A DNA stretch of 17,015 nucleotides from Bacteroidales bacterium UBA1757 (GTDB lineage: Bacteria > Bacteroidota > Bacteroidia > Bacteroidales > UBA1402). Every line of letters starts with the position of its first letter. Position 1 is the stretch's first letter. Below the pieces are notes generated by a model. The model was not told where the DNA came from. It ran no database searches and saw only the letters and a program-made list of their open reading frames with translations. The stretch covers positions 1 through 17,015 of the forward strand of contig DCHH01000003.1 in NCBI GenBank assembly GCA_002315625.1. Direction: 5' to 3'. Below are positions 1 through 5,933 of the stretch, in pieces. The position numbers and the translations under genes are program-made.

Positions 1-4
1 TCAT

Positions 5-36
5 GAAATGACCGAACGGGACGTTTCCGTCATTTC
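5..36. repeat. Inverted repeat / hairpin upstream of mlaE
   Basis: GAAATGAC at 5-12 is matched perfectly by GTCATTTC at 29-36. Inside it, after a C/C mismatch, positions 14-16 can pair with 25-27, giving about 11 base pairs around a GC-rich loop. A run of five T lies at 48-52, too far away for a classical intrinsic terminator. It may be the end of an upstream gene lying outside the window, or an operator site. The function is not established. Confidence 0.4.
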
Positions 37-99
37 GCGAACAACAGTTTTTGCGAGGAACGGCCTGTGGGCACCAGAGACGGGGGTAGCGGAAAAAAG

Positions 100-131
100 T
101 TTGCGGCTTCGACAAAAAAAACTTATCTTCG
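100..131 (+). promoter_or_regulatory. Bacteroidetes-type promoter for mlaE-mlaF-kinase
   Basis: TTTG at 100-103 is followed after 20 bp by TATCTTCG at 124-131, one mismatch from the TAnnTTTG minus-7 element. The predicted transcript would begin near 138, just before the ATG at 151. This argues against the in-frame GTG at 67, which lies upstream of the promoter. Confidence 0.5.
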
Positions 132-150
132 CAGGATATTTGAACTGACA

Positions 151-888
151 ATGAAACCGTTTGAAACTATTGGACATTATGTGCTTCTGATGCGTCGGAC
201 TTTCACTCGTCCGCAGCAGCCAAGGATGTTCTGGCGGCAGGTCCTCAACGAGGTGGACAACCTGGGACTCAGTTCCTTGTTCATCGTGGTTGTATCCTCG
301 CTTTTCATGGGGGCGGTCATGACTATGCAGACCGACAACAACACTGAGAACCCTCTGCTGCCCGCCTACAGTCTGGGACTCGTGACCCGCGACACCCTTC
401 TGCTCGAATTCTGCTCGACAGTCATGAGCCTTTTCCTTGCGGGCCAGATCGGTTCGCACATCGCTTCGGAAATCGGCACCATGCGCATAACCGAACAAAT
501 TGATGCCATGGAAATTATGGGCGTCAACTCCGCCAACTATATCATCCTTCCGAAAATCACCGCTGTTATCCTCTACATGCCGGTGCTGGTGGTCATCAGT
601 ATGTTCTGCGGAATGGTCGGAGGATGGGGATTCTGCTTCCTGTCTGGAGAAATACCCGTCTCGAAATACATCTACGGCATCCGTTATGCCTTCATAGAAT
701 GGTATGTGTGGTATGCCATCATCAAGTCGCTCTTCTTTGCCTTCATCATCACATCTGTGTCGGCCTACAACGGCTACTTCGTGAAGGGCGGAGCGCTCGA
801 AGTCGGTAAGGCAGGGACCATGGCGGTCGTTTCCAGCAGTATCCTGGTCCTGATTTTCGACTTGTTACTGACCCAAATCCTGCTATGA
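151..888 (+). CDS. mlaE: MlaE-family ABC transporter permease
   Basis: A 245-residue integral membrane protein of the MlaE family, the inner-membrane permease of MCE-type lipid ABC transporters that move phospholipids between inner and outer membranes. Several hydrophobic helices are visible, roughly residues 40-60, 85-110, 130-165 and 185-240. The segment with GQIGSHIASEIGTMRITEQI followed by DAMEIMG is the family signature near the middle of the protein. The length is normal for the family. The ATG at 151 was preferred over a GTG at 67 because the family starts close to this point and a promoter lies between the two. The stop overlaps the start of the ATPase gene (ATGA), which implies translational coupling. 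No MCE substrate-binding protein (MlaD) is encoded next to it, so that partner must be elsewhere. Confidence 0.9.
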   Translation: MKPFETIGHYVLLMRRTFTRPQQPRMFWRQVLNEVDNLGLSSLFIVVVSSLFMGAVMTMQTDNNTENPLLPAYSLGLVTRDTLLLEFCSTVMSLFLAGQIGSHIASEIGTMRITEQIDAMEIMGVNSANYIILPKITAVILYMPVLVVISMFCGMVGGWGFCFLSGEIPVSKYIYGIRYAFIEWYVWYAIIKSLFFAFIITSVSAYNGYFVKGGALEVGKAGTMAVVSSSILVLIFDLLLTQILL

Positions 889-1631
889 TTACCATCAAAG
901 ACCTACATAAATCGTTTGCCGGGCGGGAGGTACTCCACGGAATCAACACCGAACTCCGCGACGGAATCATCAACCAGGTAATCGGCAAGAGCGGTTCGGG
1001 CAAGACAGTCCTGCTCAAATGCGTGGTCGGACTGTTAAATCCCGATGGGGGCGACATCCTTTACGACGGCCGCAGCCTCAACGCCATGAGCAAGTCGCAG
1101 CGCCACGACCTGTCACAGGAAATGGGGATGCTCTTCCAGGGATCGGCCCTGTTCGACTCCATGACCATCGAGGAAAATGTGATGTTTCCCCTCAAGATGT
1201 TCTCGAAAATGTCTGCCGCAGAGCAGCGCAAGCGCACCCACTACTGCCTTGACGAGGTGGGACTTCCGAACACGGCACACCTCTACCCTTCCGAACTCAG
1301 CGGCGGAATGCAGAAACGTGCCGCCATTGCCCGTGCAATAGCCCTGAACCCAAAATACCTTTTCTGTGACGAGCCAAACTCCGGCCTCGACCCGTTAACC
1401 AGCATTAAAATTGATGAACTTCTGGTTTCGCTCACCGAGACCTATCACATGACAACCGTCATCAATACCCACGACATGCACTCGGTCTGTACAATCGGCG
1501 CCCACATAGTTTTCATGCAGGAAGGGACACAGTACTGGGAAGGCTCCAAGGACGAACTTGGCCATTCCGGGTGCGACCGTCTGGACACATTCCTCACCGC
1601 TTCAGGCGTAGCCATTGACCGCCTGCCATAG
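885..1631 (+). CDS. mlaF: MlaF-family ABC transporter ATPase
   Basis: A 248-residue cytoplasmic ATP-binding subunit that would energise the MlaE permease encoded just upstream. All ABC motifs are intact: Walker A GKSGSGKT at residues 34-41, Q-loop Gln85, signature LSGGMQKR at 138-145, Walker B YLFCDE at 158-163 with catalytic Glu163, the D-loop in NSGLDP, and the switch His195 in NTHD. The variant DEPNSGLDP rather than DEPTSGLDP is seen in MlaF-type proteins. The ATG overlaps the mlaE stop by four bases. The family drives lipid exchange between the membranes; direction and substrate cannot be read from the sequence. Confidence 0.93.
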   Translation: MITIKDLHKSFAGREVLHGINTELRDGIINQVIGKSGSGKTVLLKCVVGLLNPDGGDILYDGRSLNAMSKSQRHDLSQEMGMLFQGSALFDSMTIEENVMFPLKMFSKMSAAEQRKRTHYCLDEVGLPNTAHLYPSELSGGMQKRAAIARAIALNPKYLFCDEPNSGLDPLTSIKIDELLVSLTETYHMTTVINTHDMHSVCTIGAHIVFMQEGTQYWEGSKDELGHSGCDRLDTFLTASGVAIDRLP

Positions 1632-1656
1632 CCCACCAGCCAAAGTAAAAGAACCC

Positions 1657-2823
1657 ATGTCCACATACAAAGACTTCTCACAGGCAATCCGCATCGTCTT
1701 TCTCTGCATTGCGGTAGTAATCATTACCGCCTCGACACTGTTTTCCAACAGACTGGCCCGCGAACTGGCCAACGAGGAGCGAAAGAAGATGGAACTCTGG
1801 GCCGAAGCTATCCGCTTCCTTATCCAGGAACCCGCCGACGGACAGAGCGATATGCAGTTTGACTACTCCCTGACCCTGAAAATCATCGAAGGCAACACCA
1901 ACATTCCAGTCATTCTGACCGACCAGGACAACAACATCCTGAGCCACTCCAACCTGAACCTCTCAACCAAGCACCCCGATGAGGACCTGGCAGAATTATC
2001 CTCAGAACTGATTGAAAGGGGGCAATGCATCGAGGTTCGCCTCGCCCCCGACCTTGTTCAGTATGTCTATTACAGCGACTCCCGTCACCTGAAGATGCTG
2101 AAGTATTTCCCCTACGTCCAGCTCGCCGTGATGTTCGTCTTTTTCATCATCGTAATAATCTCGCTGACAACCTCGAAGAAAGCTGAACAAAACAAGGTGT
2201 GGGTCGGACTGTCAAAGGAGACGGCCCACCAGTTAGGAACCCCGATCTCATCACTTCTTGCATGGGAGGAAATCCTGAAAATGAAGGACATAGACCCATC
2301 ATTGCTTTCTGAGATTCAACGCGACACACAACGCCTGCAGACCATTGCCGAGCGTTTCTCGAAAATCGGTTCGAAGCCGGAGCCCAAGCCGGAAGCCCTT
2401 GGACCGGCAATTGATAATGCCGTCCGCTACATTAAGGGGCGCAGTTCAAAGAAAGTTTCGTTTACCACAGGACTTCCTGATAACGATGTAGTTGTACCGC
2501 TCAATATTCCACTTTTCGAGTGGGTGATTGAGAATCTTTGCAAGAATGCCATCGATGCCATGGACGGGAACGGCAGCATAAACATTTCGGTTGCCGATGC
2601 CCCAGACTGTGTCACCATTGATGTGAGCGACACAGGCAAAGGTATTGCCAAAAACCGTTTCAAGACAGTCTTCAAACCCGGCTACACGACCAAGGCACGC
2701 GGATGGGGACTTGGCCTGTCACTGGTCAAGCGCATAGTCGAAGAGTACCACCACGGCAAAATATTCGTCAAATCCTCCGAACTCGGCAAAGGAACCACCT
2801 TCCGCATCCTCCTGAAAAAGTAA
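1657..2823 (+). CDS. Membrane sensor histidine kinase, orphan
   Basis: A 388-residue kinase with one transmembrane helix at about 11-29, an extracytoplasmic sensor region at 31-148 and a second helix at about 150-170. The H-box KETAHQLGTP places the phosphoacceptor at His191, directly after the second helix with almost no room for a HAMP domain. The ATP-binding domain has an N-box (ENLCKNAIDAM, 292-302), G1 box DTGKGIA (325-331), F-box around 335-346 and G2 box GWGLGLSL (349-356), so it looks catalytically competent. The sensor region contains a PAS/Cache-like segment (VILTDQDNNIL, 85-95). The ATG at 1657 was chosen over an upstream ATG at 1615 inside mlaF. The gene follows mlaF by 25 bp, probably in the same transcript. 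No response regulator is nearby, so its target is unknown. Confidence 0.88.
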   Translation: MSTYKDFSQAIRIVFLCIAVVIITASTLFSNRLARELANEERKKMELWAEAIRFLIQEPADGQSDMQFDYSLTLKIIEGNTNIPVILTDQDNNILSHSNLNLSTKHPDEDLAELSSELIERGQCIEVRLAPDLVQYVYYSDSRHLKMLKYFPYVQLAVMFVFFIIVIISLTTSKKAEQNKVWVGLSKETAHQLGTPISSLLAWEEILKMKDIDPSLLSEIQRDTQRLQTIAERFSKIGSKPEPKPEALGPAIDNAVRYIKGRSSKKVSFTTGLPDNDVVVPLNIPLFEWVIENLCKNAIDAMDGNGSINISVADAPDCVTIDVSDTGKGIAKNRFKTVFKPGYTTKARGWGLGLSLVKRIVEEYHHGKIFVKSSELGKGTTFRILLKK

Positions 2824-2836
2824 ATTTCGGATTTCT

Positions 2837-2866
2837 TTTGAAATTGGTTAAATATGTTTATTTTTG
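2837..2866 (+). promoter_or_regulatory. Consensus Bacteroidetes promoter for the caspase cluster
   Basis: TTTG at 2837-2840, an 18 bp spacer and TATTTTTG at 2859-2866, a perfect TAnnTTTG minus-7 element. It lies in the 63 bp gap between the histidine kinase and the DUF4384 gene, with a predicted start of transcription about 14-17 bases before the ATG at 2887. It would drive the three exported-protein genes and probably those beyond. Confidence 0.72.
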
Positions 2867-2886
2867 CCATTGGAAAAATATAAAAA

Positions 2887-3801
2887 ATGAACATGAATCC
2901 GATTGTGAAATCCAGACCGCTTTTTATAGTTTTATTTCTGACACTCAGCCTTTTCGTACAAGCTCAGAAGATCCGGACAGTCAGCAATGCCAGTGACCCG
3001 TACATTTTTTTCGTCCCAGACAACATGTCTCAGGCCGAAGCGCGTCAGGTGGCCGTCCAGCGGGCACAGATTGACCTGCTCGCCAAAGAATTCGGAACCA
3101 CAATCTCCCAATCGACCACCTCATACGTTAACGTTCAAGGCGATGAAACATCAAAGAGTTTCACCGTACTTGGTACAACAGACGTCAAAGGAGAATGGAT
3201 AGAGACAATCGGTGAACCCGAAATCGAGCGTTCCTTTGAGAACGGCCAGTTTATCCTCACCGTCCGCATCAAGGGAAAGGCTCGTGAAATCATCCGTGCC
3301 AAAACCCTTTTCCAGACAAAAGTGCTGCGAAACGATCCTCTCTCATCCGTCGAATCGACTGACTTCAAGGACGGGGACAAATTCTTCCTCTCCTTTGAGA
3401 CGCCTGCTTCCGGCTACCTGGCCGTCTATCTCGTGGATGCCTCACAAACGGCCTCCTGCCTCCTTCCCTACCGTTCCTCCAAAACCGGGAATGTGTCAGT
3501 ACAGGCCAATACTGACTACATTTTCTTTTCCGAAGGACACGCCAAGCCGCTCTTCGATGCCCGTGACGTTGACCCATACGAACTATACTGCGACGGCCAG
3601 AGCGAAACCGATTATCTATACATCATTTTTTCTCCTAATCCATTTATTAAGGCCGCCGATGCCGCCACAGCCACATCTTCCGACGGGTACGACCTGCCCC
3701 GCACCCTTTCAGCTACAGAATTCCGCAAGTGGCTCTCAACCAATCTGACGAAAGACACACAAATGCAACAGGAAGTCAAAACCATCAAAATAACCCGATA
3801 A
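2887..3801 (+). CDS. Exported DUF4384 protein of the caspase cluster
   Basis: A 304-residue protein with a Sec signal peptide: a basic start, a hydrophobic core at about 11-23 and likely cleavage after VQA near residue 26. There is no lipobox cysteine, so a soluble periplasmic or secreted protein is expected. Residues 45-140 contain an Ala-rich helix followed by beta strands with VKGEW and a TVRIKGKA strand, resembling the LPP20/FlgT-N-like fold seen ahead of DUF4384. Residues about 159-255 match DUF4384: DGDKFFLSFETPASGYLAVY, then a strand leading to LLPYRSS and a Tyr-rich end. DUF4384 is known to accompany or be fused to caspase-like C14 proteases, which fits the caspase gene two positions downstream. 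An alternative start is the ATG at 2893. Its molecular role is unknown; it may be a structural or recognition subunit. Confidence 0.75.
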   Translation: MNMNPIVKSRPLFIVLFLTLSLFVQAQKIRTVSNASDPYIFFVPDNMSQAEARQVAVQRAQIDLLAKEFGTTISQSTTSYVNVQGDETSKSFTVLGTTDVKGEWIETIGEPEIERSFENGQFILTVRIKGKAREIIRAKTLFQTKVLRNDPLSSVESTDFKDGDKFFLSFETPASGYLAVYLVDASQTASCLLPYRSSKTGNVSVQANTDYIFFSEGHAKPLFDARDVDPYELYCDGQSETDYLYIIFSPNPFIKAADAATATSSDGYDLPRTLSATEFRKWLSTNLTKDTQMQQEVKTIKITR

Positions 3802-3812
3802 AACAAACAACG

Positions 3813-5924
3813 ATGAAAAAGAGTCTTTTCCGCACTTTTGCCTGTGTCAGTTTCCTGACGATGTCCCTCATGATCTCCGCTCAGCAGTTGCAGGAGGCAG
3901 CCCGTTTTACCCTCAAGAATCCATGCGAATCGTTCATTAATGTTCAATCGCTGTTCTTTTATGAATCAGATAATTACCTCTACAACTATCGGAATGTAAC
4001 CCTTTTCGAAGCAACAAACGATATCAGTCAGGCTGTTTTAAACCCAACTGGAAGTTCCCTGGCCGTTCTCTTCAATGGTAAGAATTTCATTGAAATCATC
4101 TCCACTCAGGAGGCAAACGAAATACTCTTCACCATCCGTGACAAGCGCAAAGACCTTCCTATAAAGTCCATTCCGATAAGTGCCGCCTTCACCCCGGATG
4201 CCCGCGAACTGCTCGTTTCAAACAGGACCGGAGAAATTCTCTCCTACAACACCTCTGATTATCTGCTCAAAGGGATTGCCTTGACCCCTGGAAAAGCCTA
4301 CAATCATCTGAGTGTCAGCCCGAATCTCTACTACATCGTCGGAGCCGGCGACAAAGTCGTTGATGTCTGGAACAAAGAGACTTCAGCCCTTCGCAAAAGC
4401 ATCGAAGTGCCGGGCGTAGTCAACGCCGTTGCTTTTTCGGACGACTCCCGACAGATGGCGATTGCATACAACGGAGGCGTAGCCCTTGTGGATGTAATGT
4501 CCATGAACACAACAGCCACGGTAGCCGAAGGAGAGAATGTCAATGACGTCTGTTTCCACCCCGAAGGAAAATATATGGCCTGGCTCTCGGACAATGCCAA
4601 ACTTACAGTCTATAATGTCAAGGGCGGCAAGGTTGAAGAGACAACAAACCTTGACAAGAACAACACTCCGATGACAGGAGCCAAGCATCTGGCCTTCCTT
4701 AAGAATGCTGACGGGACATTTTCCATGGTTTCCAACACAGAAAATGCCATCCTCGTGTGGGATATTTCCTTCCTCTCGCCATTCTACGGATTTCTCTTCT
4801 CTGACGCCCTGGATGCCGGTATGGACAACTGGATGAAACAAGCCTCAGGAGAAGACCTCGATGCCTACCACATCCGTGTAGCTGACGAGAATGCCGCCAT
4901 ACAGAAAGCCATGTTGCTGGAAGAACTCGCCACCAAAATAGGTCTTGAGACCGTCAAGTTCGACGACCCGTTCATTTCAGATACATATAATGCTGAGAAC
5001 CACACTATTGAGGTAGCCTTCGAGGGTGCCAACGCCATCCAGCTGGAACTGCCTGAAAACGAAGTCCAGAACCTTCGCGACGGCCAGCTCACCTTCTCAG
5101 AAACGGCCTTCACCATCAACGAAAAGGACGAACTTGAATTCTCCTACCTTGTTGCTACCAGTGCCGTGACCGGTGCCAAGTACATTTACGACAACCGTCA
5201 GTACGTCAAGATGCAGGATATTTTCGGCGAGAGCAATGCCGAATATGTACCCGTCGCCATCCGCCAGGAAGCCAATACACAGATGGAGGCCCTTGTTGTG
5301 CAGAAGGAGGCCATCGTGGAAGAGAGCCGCACCCAGAACCTTATTACCGGCAAGACTGAAATCTCCGTCGATTCACAGGTCAAGGCCGACTTTGACGCCG
5401 ACGGCAACAAGATTTACAACTATAAGGTCAACTACAAATATGATGTTTCCACAGGTTTCTCCGCTCAGGAGGATTTCAGTGCCGGTAAGTACCGTGTTGA
5501 GGACTCCAATGCTGCTCTGACTATGCTGCAGGCCATCGATAAAGCAATGGATACTGAACTGGCCAGCTATCTTGAGAAGTGCAAAAACGTTGAAATAACA
5601 ATCACAGGAACTGCCGATTCCAAGGCTGTCAAAATGATACCTTATTATGGTATCTACGGCGCTTTCAACAACGAGCCCTACTACAAGAAGGGAACCCTTT
5701 CAAGCATCACGGTCAACAGCAAGACCCACATCACTAACAATGAGCAGCTTGCCTTCATCCGTGCCGTCAGTGCCCAGGACTGGATGAAGAAGAACATTGA
5801 CAAAATCAAGGAGAATCCCGATAAGTTCACCTTCAAGTATGGTACCGAGGTGGCCGAGAACGAAGGAAGCGAATTCCGCAGAATCGTCGTCAACATCGTT
5901 ATGAAGGATGCCTTCACCAAATAA
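3813..5924 (+). CDS. Exported beta-propeller protein with divergent OmpA-like C-terminus
   Basis: A 703-residue protein with a clear signal peptide (MKKSLFR, a hydrophobic core, then SAQ near residue 24). Residues about 25-340 hold degenerate WD40/YVTN-like blades, recognisable by the repeated hydrophobic-F-x-PD/DD-x-x pattern: AAFTPDARELLVS, NAVAFSDDSRQMAIA, DVCFHPEGKYMAWLS and a final VWDISF. Residues about 350-580 form a long region I do not recognise. The last ~115 residues resemble a strongly altered OmpA-like peptidoglycan-binding domain: VEITITGTADS (593-603), NEQLAFIRAVSAQDWM and a final EFRRIVVNI, with an insertion between the first two. The ATG at 3813 was taken because the signal peptide begins there; it lies 11 bp after the DUF4384 gene and 9 bp before the caspase gene. 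A scaffold or sensor role is inferred. Confidence 0.72.
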   Translation: MKKSLFRTFACVSFLTMSLMISAQQLQEAARFTLKNPCESFINVQSLFFYESDNYLYNYRNVTLFEATNDISQAVLNPTGSSLAVLFNGKNFIEIISTQEANEILFTIRDKRKDLPIKSIPISAAFTPDARELLVSNRTGEILSYNTSDYLLKGIALTPGKAYNHLSVSPNLYYIVGAGDKVVDVWNKETSALRKSIEVPGVVNAVAFSDDSRQMAIAYNGGVALVDVMSMNTTATVAEGENVNDVCFHPEGKYMAWLSDNAKLTVYNVKGGKVEETTNLDKNNTPMTGAKHLAFLKNADGTFSMVSNTENAILVWDISFLSPFYGFLFSDALDAGMDNWMKQASGEDLDAYHIRVADENAAIQKAMLLEELATKIGLETVKFDDPFISDTYNAENHTIEVAFEGANAIQLELPENEVQNLRDGQLTFSETAFTINEKDELEFSYLVATSAVTGAKYIYDNRQYVKMQDIFGESNAEYVPVAIRQEANTQMEALVVQKEAIVEESRTQNLITGKTEISVDSQVKADFDADGNKIYNYKVNYKYDVSTGFSAQEDFSAGKYRVEDSNAALTMLQAIDKAMDTELASYLEKCKNVEITITGTADSKAVKMIPYYGIYGAFNNEPYYKKGTLSSITVNSKTHITNNEQLAFIRAVSAQDWMKKNIDKIKENPDKFTFKYGTEVAENEGSEFRRIVVNIVMKDAFTK

Positions 5925-5933
5925 TTGTTCATC

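Noticed and set aside
67..150. GTG start giving mlaE a 28-residue extension
   Set aside because: The extension is polar and unlike the family, and a promoter-like pair at 100-131 lies after this GTG.
1..498. Long open frame on the minus strand over the start of mlaE
   Set aside because: It lies antisense to a clear MlaE coding region, its product resembles no family, and a plus-strand promoter maps inside it.
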